Source: Dictyostelium firmibasis
Taxonomy: Eukaryota; Evosea; Eumycetozoa; Dictyosteliales; Dictyosteliaceae
Direction of reading: 5' to 3'
Assembly (NCBI GenBank): GCA_036169595.1
Contig: CM069770.1
Location: 1,672,501-1,710,000, forward strand
DNA: 37,500 bases
In this document: positions 23,867-33,314 of the stretch, piece after piece
Layout of the letters: every line of letters begins with the position of its first letter
Numbering within the stretch: position 1 is the stretch's first letter
The notes under the pieces: generated by a model
What the model was told of the DNA's origin: nothing
The model's database searches: none
Seen by the model: only the letters and a program-made list of their open reading frames with translations
Position numbers and translations under genes: made by a program

Positions 23867-25264
23867 TTAAAATAATCTTGGATCATTTCTTCTTTCCCAA
23901 ACAGGGTAACGATTACGATTACAATTATAAAACCATGGTAAAATTGCAACTTCTTTTTTAAAATGATCATCCATAGTACTAATATCTTGAATTCTATTAG
24001 CATGATCAGATTTTGTTTCTAAAAGACGAAGTTCTAATTTTTGAATATCACCTTTTTCTATATCGTTTGTAAAGATTGTTATTTGACTCTCTTGTGTGAT
24101 ACCACATTCAGAACATGATAAATATTTTACCATTTGAAATGGTAAATAACCATAATGAGTCATATGCATACCACCTAACATAAAATGACCTGAAGTACCA
24201 CGATTTCTTGATGGTGCTTTTTTTGATGATTTTGCTTTTCCTAATGTATAATATGTTGGATCACCAAGTGTATATGGATTATTTGGTACTGGGAAATCTG
24301 GTTTAAAAACTTGATTAATTGGACCATATGGGAACCAAATACCAATATCAACCATTTCAACACCATTTTTAAGTTGACAATTCTTTAATAAATGTAAATT
24401 AATTCTTGCACTAATTTCATCTGTATCACCAAACCCAATGATATCAGTATCACCATACTCATTAGTTCTATTATTCCAATCTAAAAACTTTTGCCAACGA
24501 CGAGTTTCTTGATAATTCTCTGCACTAAATACATCTTTGCCATTTTCTTCATCTGTATCGTCTAAAATTAAATGTACAACTTTATCTTGGAATTTAATGA
24601 AACGGTCTTGAAATTTAACATGTTCCCAAATTAATGGTTTTTTCATTCTATGATAATGTGTAACTGTTGCTTCGATAATAAAAAAGTGATCTACAATATC
24701 GTATAACTCATTTAAATGAATTTCTAAAACATCAATATCGAAACCAATTTGTACCATGTGTCCTATTTTAACTGGTTTGTTACGTTGACCTGAGAATACA
24801 TCTGGATATTTTGCACAAACTGTATCATTTACAATTGGTAATGGTTCAGGTTTACATGTTTCATTAATTGGTACTATTGGTGGTTCAATTAAATATTTTG
24901 CTAATGTTAAAATAAGCATTTGTGAATATCTATCTGTATTGTCAGTTTTACCTGTTCTTGCTGCTGCTTTAAAATCTACCCATGGGAATTTGCTCATATC
25001 ATGTTTAAAATTTCTTTCGCTTTCAAAGTCCAATTCTGGTACTGAAAATTTTGATGGTGTTGGTGTTGGTGTTGGTGTTGGTGTTGGTGTTGGTGTTGTT
25101 GTTTGATTTATTGTTGTTGTTGTTGTTGTTGGCTTTGGTGTATGATATACTGCTGGTTGTTGTTGATTACCTATAGATTGAGCAAAACTTGGTATTAAAT
25201 ATACCATTAATGTCATAACCACAAGAGTAATTAAAACCAAAATCCAAACTCGTGTTTGATTCAT
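23867..25264 (-). CDS. GT17 N-acetylglucosaminyltransferase (MGAT3-type), array copy 3
   Basis: Single exon, 465 residues. Membrane segment about residues 8-26 (LVLITLVVMTLMVYLIPSF). The stem has a Thr run and a Thr-Pro repeat of about eight units (encoded by a GGTGTT/GTTGGT repeat at about 25054-25093), a likely rod-like, O-glycosylated spacer not found in the other copies. GT17 domain about 162-465, with FGDTDEISAR at about 278-287 and the shared WERRNDPRLF end. Central block nearly identical to copy 2 (NEYGD where copy 2 has NEYSD). The C-terminal third (CSECG, IEKGDIQKLELRLLETKSDH) is shared with copy 4 rather than copies 1 and 2, so this copy looks mosaic. The role is as for copy 1. Confidence 0.9.
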   Translation of the reverse strand: MNQTRVWILVLITLVVMTLMVYLIPSFAQSIGNQQQPAVYHTPKPTTTTTTINQTTTPTPTPTPTPTPTPSKFSVPELDFESERNFKHDMSKFPWVDFKAAARTGKTDNTDRYSQMLILTLAKYLIEPPIVPINETCKPEPLPIVNDTVCAKYPDVFSGQRNKPVKIGHMVQIGFDIDVLEIHLNELYDIVDHFFIIEATVTHYHRMKKPLIWEHVKFQDRFIKFQDKVVHLILDDTDEENGKDVFSAENYQETRRWQKFLDWNNRTNEYGDTDIIGFGDTDEISARINLHLLKNCQLKNGVEMVDIGIWFPYGPINQVFKPDFPVPNNPYTLGDPTYYTLGKAKSSKKAPSRNRGTSGHFMLGGMHMTHYGYLPFQMVKYLSCSECGITQESQITIFTNDIEKGDIQKLELRLLETKSDHANRIQDISTMDDHFKKEVAILPWFYNCNRNRYPVWERRNDPRLF

Positions 25265-26111
25265 TTTTTTTTTTTCTTTTTTTTTTTTTTCTTTTTTTTT
25301 TTTTTCTTTTTTTTTTAACCAATTTCCTTTTATTATATAATTTATTTGTTTTTTATTTCCAACTCAAAAATTAATTTGTTGGCTGTTTCGATTTAAATTT
25401 GTGCAGGTCGAGGGTAAAAGGTTGTGTAAATAAGACTGTGGACAAAAATTTAAAAAAAAAAAAGTTAAAAATAAAAAATAAATTAAAATTAAAAAAAATT
25501 AAAAAAAAATTGAAAAAAAAAAATTGAAAAAAAATAAATTTAAATCAAAATGTGCGATCTGTTGAAAGTGTTATTATTTTTCAATTCGTTGAAAAAAAAA
25601 AAAAAAAAAAAATATTTAAAAAAAAATTATAAAACTATAAGAAAAACCACCAAGCGAAAACATTCAAAATAATACTTATTTTTTTTTTACTGCCTCGTCA
25701 CTTTAATTTTTTCAACAAGAGTCATTAATTTTTATTTTTTTATTTTTTTATTTTTTTTTTATGATGGAAAAATATATTTTTCATTGATCCATTTTTACGT
25801 CGTTGTTGATGGGTTTGAACAAAGGATAGTTGTGCCATCCCAAAAAAATTCAAAAATAAACTACTTGATAAAAAAGGATATTCGCCATTAACAAAATTGG
25901 TATTTTGCTCTCCAATTGGTGAAATGCATTTTATATCTGATAGCAGACCTGGTTAATAATATGTCAATGAAGTATAAAGTTAGTGAATATATAATGGGAG
26001 ATAAAGATTTTTAAGGGTCTTTTTCTTCAAAAGACAACAATTTTTATTTGAAAAAAAAAAAAAAAAAAAAATCTATTTTTTTTTAATATTTTATTATGTG
26101 TGAATATTATT
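25265..26111. other. Gap between GT17 copies 3 and 4, holding a transposase relic
   Basis: 847 bp. The part near the copy 3 start (25265-25315) is a T-run with regularly spaced C. The region 25380-25660 is A/T-rich with no feature recognised. The part at about 25760-26035 is much less A/T-rich and holds the transposase relic listed separately. This is the largest gap inside the run of copies 2-4. Confidence 0.5.
25763..26035 (+). pseudogene. Decayed DDE_Tnp_4-type transposase fragment (DNA transposon relic)
   Basis: A G/C-richer patch translates on the plus strand, in more than one frame, into pieces resembling the core of a HARBI1/DDE_4-type transposase: HFYVVVDGFEQRIVVPSQKN (the first-Asp region, 'DG..' then a Pro-Ser pair), then TKLVFCSPIGEMHFISDSRP followed by G (the 'P.G.i.fvS...pG' region), then YKVSEYIMGDKDF (the 'D.GF' region). 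The pieces occur in the family's order, with at least two frame changes and stops between them, and there is no start. It is therefore a fossil of a cut-and-paste DNA transposon. No terminal repeats were seen beside it. Call by motif order only; a chance resemblance is possible. Confidence 0.5.
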
Positions 26112-27428
26112 TTAAAATAATCTTGGGTCATTTCTTCTTTCCCAAACAGGGTAACGATCACGATTACAATTATAAAACCATGGTAAAATTGCAACTTCTT
26201 TTCTAAAGAAATCATCCATATGACTGATATCTTGAATTCTACTTGAATGATCAGATTTTGTTTCTAAAAGACGAAGTTCTAATTTTTGAATATCACCTTT
26301 TTCTATATCATTTGAAAATAATGTTATTTGATCCTCTTTTGTAATTCCACATTCAGAACATGATAAATATTTTACCATTTGAAATGGTAAATAACCATAA
26401 TGAGTCATATGCATACCACCTAACATATAATGACCTGAAGTACCACGATTTCTTGATGGTGCTTTTTTTGATGATTTTGCTTTTCTTAGTGTATAATATG
26501 TTGGATCACCAAGTGTATATGGATTATTTGGTACTGGGAAATCTGGTTTAAAAACTTGATTAATTGGACCATATGGGAACCAAATACCAATATCAACCAT
26601 TTCAACACCATTTTTAAGTTGACAATTCTTTAATAAATGTAAATTAATTCTTGCACTAATTTCATCTGTATCGCCAAACCCAATGATATCATCATCGCTA
26701 TATTGGTTAGTTCTATTATTCCAATCTAAAAACTTTTGCCAACGACGAGTTTCTTGATAATTCTCTGCACTAAATACATCTTTGCCATTTTCTTCATCTG
26801 TATCGTCTAAAATTAAATGTACAACTTTATCTTTGAATTTAATGAAACGATCTTGAAATTTAACATGTTCCCAAATTAATGGTTTCATCATTTTATGATA
26901 ATGTGTGACTGTTGCTTCAATAATAAAAAAGTGATCTACAATATCGTATAGCTCATTTAAATGAATTTCTAAAATATCTACATCGAAACCAATTTGTACC
27001 ATGTGCCCAATTTTAACTGGCTTGTTACGTTGACCTGAGAAAACTTTTGGATACTTTGAACAAACTAAATCATTGATAGTTGGTAGTGGTTCAGGTTGGC
27101 ATGTTTCATCGATTGGAACAAATGGTGGTTCAATTAAATAGGTTGCCAATGTTAAAATAAGTGTTTGTGAATATTTATCTGTATTGTCAGTTTTACCTGT
27201 TCTTGCTGCTGCTTTAAAATCTTCCCATGGGAAGTTGGTCATATCATGTGTAAAATTCCTCCCTTGTATTTCATAATCTATATCTGCTATTGAAAATTTT
27301 GACTTGGCTCTATAATAACTTATTCCACTACTATATACCATTTGATTTATACTAGGTACAAAATATATTATTAAAGTCATACCAAATAAACATATTAAAA
27401 CCAATAACCATATTCTTGTGCGATTCAT
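26112..27428 (-). CDS. GT17 N-acetylglucosaminyltransferase (MGAT3-type), array copy 4
   Basis: Single exon, 438 residues, the shortest copy. Membrane segment about residues 7-25; the stem is short and has no Thr/Pro repeat. GT17 domain about 135-438, with FGDTDEISAR at about 251-260 and the shared C-terminus (here CNRDRYPVWERRNDPRLF, with Asp where the others have Asn). It is the most diverged copy: FDVDILEIH for FDIDVLEIH, HYHKMMKP for HYHRMKKP, FKDKVVH for FQDKVVH, NQYSDDD for NEYSDTD, and a YTLRKAKSS change in a conserved segment. It retains the family motifs and an open frame throughout, so it is probably functional. Last GT17 gene at this end of the array. Confidence 0.9.
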   Translation of the reverse strand: MNRTRIWLLVLICLFGMTLIIYFVPSINQMVYSSGISYYRAKSKFSIADIDYEIQGRNFTHDMTNFPWEDFKAAARTGKTDNTDKYSQTLILTLATYLIEPPFVPIDETCQPEPLPTINDLVCSKYPKVFSGQRNKPVKIGHMVQIGFDVDILEIHLNELYDIVDHFFIIEATVTHYHKMMKPLIWEHVKFQDRFIKFKDKVVHLILDDTDEENGKDVFSAENYQETRRWQKFLDWNNRTNQYSDDDIIGFGDTDEISARINLHLLKNCQLKNGVEMVDIGIWFPYGPINQVFKPDFPVPNNPYTLGDPTYYTLRKAKSSKKAPSRNRGTSGHYMLGGMHMTHYGYLPFQMVKYLSCSECGITKEDQITLFSNDIEKGDIQKLELRLLETKSDHSSRIQDISHMDDFFRKEVAILPWFYNCNRDRYPVWERRNDPRLF

Positions 27429-27930
27429 TTTTTTTTTTTTTTTTTTTTTAATTTTTTAAAAAAAATAAAAATTATCTGTATATTACAACTATTATTTCTA
27501 TTACTTCATGAAAGAATGAAGAGGATTATAATTCTTTTTTATTCATAATAATAAAAAAAAAAAAAATAAAAAATAAAAAATAAATTTAAAAAATAAATTA
27601 AAAAAAAATTTAAAAAAATCTTTTTGGAAAAAACCAACCGATCCCTCGTTCTTTTCCCTTTTTTTTTTTACTTCACCAAATTTTATTAAACTATTTTAAA
27701 ATAAAAAAAATACTACTTATTTTATATAAATATTTATTATTATATTATTATATTATTATATTATTATATTATTTATTATTTAATAATAATTTTCAAAATT
27801 TTAATTAATTTTTTTATAAAATAGTTTTTTTATTCTTTTTTTTTTTTTTTTAATTTTTTTTTTAAATTTTTTTTAGTTTTTAATTTTTTAAAAAAAATAT
27901 TCTTTGGCATTAAAAAGCTTGCAAACTGAA
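27429..27930. promoter_or_regulatory. Divergent intergenic region (GT17 copy 4 / GNAT gene)
   Basis: 502 bp between divergent starts; very A/T-rich, with a short TATTA repeat at about 27739-27772. Contains presumed promoters of both genes. An in-frame extension upstream of the GNAT start begins with TTG and was not used. Confidence 0.4.
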
Positions 27931-28395
27931 ATGAATGTAAAAATTGTGAATTATCAAGAGAGTTATCAACAAGATTTTAAAAAACTTTCATATGAATGGT
28001 TAGAAAAATATGTTTCGGTTGAACCAATTGATGAAGAGATGTTGAATAATCCAAAGAGTTTTATTTTGGATGGTGGAGGTCATATTTTTATGGCTACTTA
28101 TGGAGATAACAATGAAACTGTTGGAACAGTATCATTGATTCGTGTTGATAATAATACATTTGAATTGGCTAAATTAGCAGTCACTGAAAAATATCAAGGT
28201 TTAAAATTAGGTCAAAATTTAATGGATCATTGTTTAAATGTTGCAAAACAACAAGGCGCAAACAAAGTTATTTTATACACAAACCAAAAATTAACAAAAG
28301 CAATTGGATTATATAAAAAATTTGGGTTCATTGAAATACCATTAAATAATAATAAATATATAGAATCAGATTTAAAAATGGAATTATTATTTTAA
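27931..28395 (+). CDS. GNAT-family N-acetyltransferase
   Basis: Single exon from ATG at 27931 (MNVKIVNYQESYQQDFKKL), 154 residues, a normal size for a single GNAT domain. The central strand ELAKLAVTEKYQGLKLGQNL holds the acetyl-CoA-binding motif A (V..xxQGLKLGQxL, the Q/RxxGxG/A type), followed by a C-terminal KAIGLYKKFGFIE (motif B) typical of GNATs. The substrate (amine, amino acid or protein N-terminus) cannot be told. No targeting signal, so cytosolic. It lies between the GT17 array and the GH47 gene, but nothing in its sequence ties it to glycan work. Confidence 0.85.
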   Translation: MNVKIVNYQESYQQDFKKLSYEWLEKYVSVEPIDEEMLNNPKSFILDGGGHIFMATYGDNNETVGTVSLIRVDNNTFELAKLAVTEKYQGLKLGQNLMDHCLNVAKQQGANKVILYTNQKLTKAIGLYKKFGFIEIPLNNNKYIESDLKMELLF

Positions 28396-28654
28396 AATTT
28401 CATTTAATTTTTTTTTTTTTTTATTTTTTTTTATTAATCTTCATACTATTTATTTACTAACTTGTATTTTTGTTAACTATTTATGGTGAAACATCCTTAT
28501 TAGAAATTTTTTATTTATATATTTATTTTATTATTATAATTTTTTTTTTTTTTAAAAAAAATCTTATTTACCTTTTTTTTTTTTTTTTATTTTTTATTTT
28601 TTATTTTGTTTTTATTTTATTTTGTTTTTATTTTTTTTTTTATTTTTTTTTTTT

Positions 28655-28822
28655 TTAATTTAATAGATCTGATGCATTTGTTTTTTTAAGTTCCTCAGCA
28701 CTGCTTTTTTCCACTATTTTCATTGCGATTTCCCCTTTGATTACAAGTTGTTTATATTTATATGTGGTAAAACATAAAACAATTGAGGAAATACATAAAA
28801 GTTCAGCTATATGAGGTTGCAT
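28655..28822 (-). CDS. Possible small membrane protein (55 residues)
   Basis: ATG at 28822 opens a frame of 55 residues (MQPHIAELLCISSIVLCFTT, then YKYKQLVIKGEIAMKIVEKS and a short acidic/Asn tail). One hydrophobic segment (about residues 6-20) is followed by basic residues, fitting a small single-pass protein. The stretch is clearly less A/T-rich than the T-runs on both sides, which supports coding. The frame is open further upstream to about 28897 without an ATG, so a 5' exon could exist. No family recognised. Confidence 0.45.
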   Translation of the reverse strand: MQPHIAELLCISSIVLCFTTYKYKQLVIKGEIAMKIVEKSSAEELKKTNASDLLN

Positions 28823-29115
28823 TTTTATTAGATTTTTTTTTGAAACTAAATAGTTAGGTATTGAGAGAGATAAATGGGAAATTATTAATATTTTCAAATA
28901 GAAAAAAAAAAAATTGGTGGTTTTGAAATTTTTTTTTTTTTTTTTTTATTAAATTCAAAGCTCGGTATCTCAAATTTTGAAGCAAAATTTTTAAAAAAAC
29001 ACATCATTTTTATTTATCCACATAAAGACTTTGAAATATAGGAATAAAAAAGTATCTCGGATAAGATGTTAAATATTTCTTTCAAATAATTAATTATTTT
29101 TTTAGTATCCACTAA

Positions 29116-29156
<41 letters not shown>

Positions 29157-29310
29157 AAATAATAAAAAAATAAAATAAAATAAAATAATTATGTGTGTGG
29201 TCTTTAATAAACACAAATTAAATTTATTTTTTTAATCATTTACTTTTTTTCATTTTTTTTTAAATTTTTTATTTATTTTTTTTTCCACTATTATAATTTA
29301 AAAAAATAAG
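28823..29310. promoter_or_regulatory. Divergent gap upstream of GH47 gene
   Basis: 488 bp, including a run of about 35 A at 29119-29154. Contains the presumed promoter of the GH47 gene and of the small leftward gene. Nothing else recognised. Confidence 0.4.
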
Positions 29311-31255
<1,945 letters not shown>

Positions 31256-31330
31256 TCATTTTTATATAGATTTTTTTTTTTAAAAAAAAATCATTAAATA
31301 TTTCTTTGCACTAAAAAAATCCAATCAATC

Positions 31331-31376
<46 letters not shown>

Positions 31377-31844
31377 TTTCCAAGTTTGGTATTTTTGTGA
31401 AAAAATTTTGTGAAAAAAATAATTTTAATTATGTTTGAGTTTTTTTAAAAAAAATTTTAACTAAAATTTTATTTTTAATTTTTTTTAGATTAAATTAAAA
31501 ACCCCTAAAAATAACTATGTCTATTTTTAAAATAATAAATATTTTTAGTATGACTATAAAAAATAAATATATTAATGTATTCTATTTATACAATAAAATT
31601 AAAAAAAAAAAAAAAAAACAATAATCAGATTTAATCTCAAAAAAAAAAAAAAAATTATTTTTAATTATTATTTTTTTTAAAATTTAAAAAAAACTCGAAA
31701 ATTTAATTTTTTTTTAAATTATTATTTTATGTTCACCCTTTTCCAAATTTTTTTATTAAATTATTTTTTGTGCCTTCTTTCATTTATTATTTTTATTAAT
31801 ATAATTATATGATTATTATTATAAAATTGTAATTCTTAAAAGAA
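31256..31844. other. Intergenic A/T-rich gap
   Basis: 589 bp of A/T homopolymer, including a run of about 40 T at 31336-31374, between the GH47 gene and the repeat island. No copies of the repeat-island sequences were seen here, so the left end of that element is not obvious. Confidence 0.4.
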
Positions 31845-32216
31845 ATGCCATCTGACCCGGGTTCAGATGAAATAATGGAGTTAATGGATAGTAACATTCT
31901 ATCCCCTCCCATACCGTTGGATTCTTTCCAGATAGATGACCTTGAAGCTGAAATCAAGAGAAACTCTGAAAAATTATTTGAAATCCTTATGTATAAAGAA
32001 AATATACCGGAACATTATAAACATCCTCGTAATTTTATTCAAGAATACATGAAAATCAAGAATGCAAATAGTAAAAAAACAAAATTAAAAGAAAATTTAG
32101 AAATATCCATAGTGGACGTATCTCAATATTCTCAATTGGTTAATAATGAAGATTTACTTGAAGACTTGATAGCTACTCTTTTACTTGATATGAAAACGCT
32201 CATTAGTATAATATAG
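31845..32216 (+). CDS. Hypothetical 123-residue protein, likely tied to a mobile element
   Basis: ATG at 31845 opens 123 residues (MPSDPGSDEIMELMDSNILS ... ends TLISII). No membrane segment; acidic N-terminus, a helical charged middle (LEAEIKRNSEKLFEILMYKE) and a leucine-rich end. Codon use is unlike neighbouring genes: CCG, CCC, GAC, ACG and GGG-containing stretches occur early, including a CCCGGG site at 31857-31862. With the complex repeats starting ~120 bp downstream, this suggests the coding part of a mobile element or a foreign segment rather than a housekeeping gene. No family recognised, no transposase motif seen. A longer spliced product is possible. Confidence 0.5.
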   Translation: MPSDPGSDEIMELMDSNILSPPIPLDSFQIDDLEAEIKRNSEKLFEILMYKENIPEHYKHPRNFIQEYMKIKNANSKKTKLKENLEISIVDVSQYSQLVNNEDLLEDLIATLLLDMKTLISII

Positions 32217-32334
32217 CATAATCTTACTACAGATTATATATCTCTATTTTTATAGTGTACTCCTATAAGAAAGCATTTATATAATCAACAGTTTTATATA
32301 TTCAAGAAGTTTAAAAATATAATTTCAACAACAA

Positions 32335-32777
32335 AATCAAAATCAAAAACAAAATAGTATTCAAAATTTGGCCAGCTACAAATATCCTCAGATTCAAATC
32401 TATTTTAGGAAATTATACTAAGATGTTCTAGACCACACGAACAATTACTGCACTACAAATTAATTAATTTGTAGTACAGTAATTGTTCGTGTGGTCTAGA
32501 CATCGTGATATGGTAGGGGCTGTTTGAGTGTTAACAAAACTGGGTCAACCTCCAATCAAAATCAAAAACAAATTAGTATTGGAAATTTTGCCAGCTACAA
32601 ATATCCTCAGATCCAAATCTATTTTAGGAAATCATACTATGATATCTAGACCACACGAACAATTACTGCACTACAAATTAATTAATTAATTACACTCAAA
32701 TAGCCCCTACCATATCACGATGTCTAGACCACACGAACAATTACTGTACTACACAACTGGGTCAACCTCCAATCAAA
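32335..32777. mobile_element. Complex repeat island, probable DNA-transposon remnant
   Basis: Two tandem units of about 219 bp, 32335-32553 and 32554-32777. They share a left part (CAAAAACAAAWTAGTATT through GCCAGCTACAAATATCCTCA to CTACAAATTAATTAAT) and a right part (AACTGGGTCAACCTCC, 32538-32553 and 32755-32770). Between these, a 61-bp segment is present in opposite orientations: 32471-32531 versus 32692-32752, with one mismatch. The block TCTAGACCACACGAACAATT occurs four times, twice in each orientation counting arms (32427, 32481-32500 inverted, 32645, 32723). Composition is well above the surrounding A/T level. Subterminal and inverted repeats of this kind are usual at ends of DNA transposons. 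The element family was not identified, and neither element ends nor target-site duplication were found. Confidence 0.65.
32427..32500. repeat. 74-bp near-perfect palindrome
   Basis: Left arm TCTAGACCACACGAACAATT.. and right arm ..AATTGTTCGTGTGGTCTAGA pair over 37 bp with one mismatched position (GCACTAC against GTAGTAC), centre at 32463/32464 in TTAATTAATT. It arises at the junction of the shared left part of unit 1 with its inverted inner segment, and could extrude as a cruciform. Confidence 0.9.
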
Positions 32778-33314
32778 TTTCAAGAAAAAATTTCAAAGAC
32801 AAATGATTACATCAACATAACTATCTCAACTTTTCAATCAATTTATTAAGAAATAATAATTTTCAAATAAAATCCAAAATCAATTTTCCCTTCTAAAATT
32901 TAATAATTAAATAAAAAAATTTCATTTTGAATCTTTATTAAATTTACCCTATAAAGAAAAAAAAAAAATAAAATAAAAAAATTGTTTTTTTTGAAAAATA
33001 AATGGTTGTTTTAAATTTTTTTTGTTACGATCTTTTTTGTAAAAAGAAAAGGAAGAAAAAATGCATTAGAGGAAAGGATATATATAATTATTAATAATTA
33101 AAAATTAATAAACATTTTTATATTGGAAAAGACAAATGAGATATTTTTCACACACCATCATGGGTATTTTTTTTCAGGTATAATTTTAAATAACCACCAT
33201 AATAAAATAATACTCTTCATGCTTTCAGGCTATAGTAAAAAAAAAAAAATTAAGAAAAAAAAAAAAGAAACTTTAGGGAAATTATAATTTTATTTTTGTT
33301 ATTGTTTTTTTTTA
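32778..33314. other. A/T-rich gap downstream of repeat island
   Basis: 537 bp up to the stop of the FNIP gene. Mixed A/T sequence with a short CACACACCATCATGGG patch at about 33149-33164. No reading frame or repeat of the island recognised. Confidence 0.4.

Noticed and set aside
25740-25952. Minus-strand open frame of about 70 codons in the GT17 spacer
   Set aside because: No start codon, no recognisable family, and the opposite strand gives transposase-like motifs in the right order, so this looks like its antisense shadow.
27904-27930. Upstream extension of the GNAT protein
   Set aside because: It begins with TTG rather than ATG, and the ATG at 27931 gives a complete domain of normal length.
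28470-28658. Phe/Tyr-rich plus-strand frame after the GNAT gene
   Set aside because: Made almost wholly of T-runs, with no coding composition.
32427-32500. Palindrome as a tRNA gene or transcription terminator
   Set aside because: No tRNA A/B-box or anticodon arrangement fits, and the two arms are explained by inversion within the tandem repeat units.
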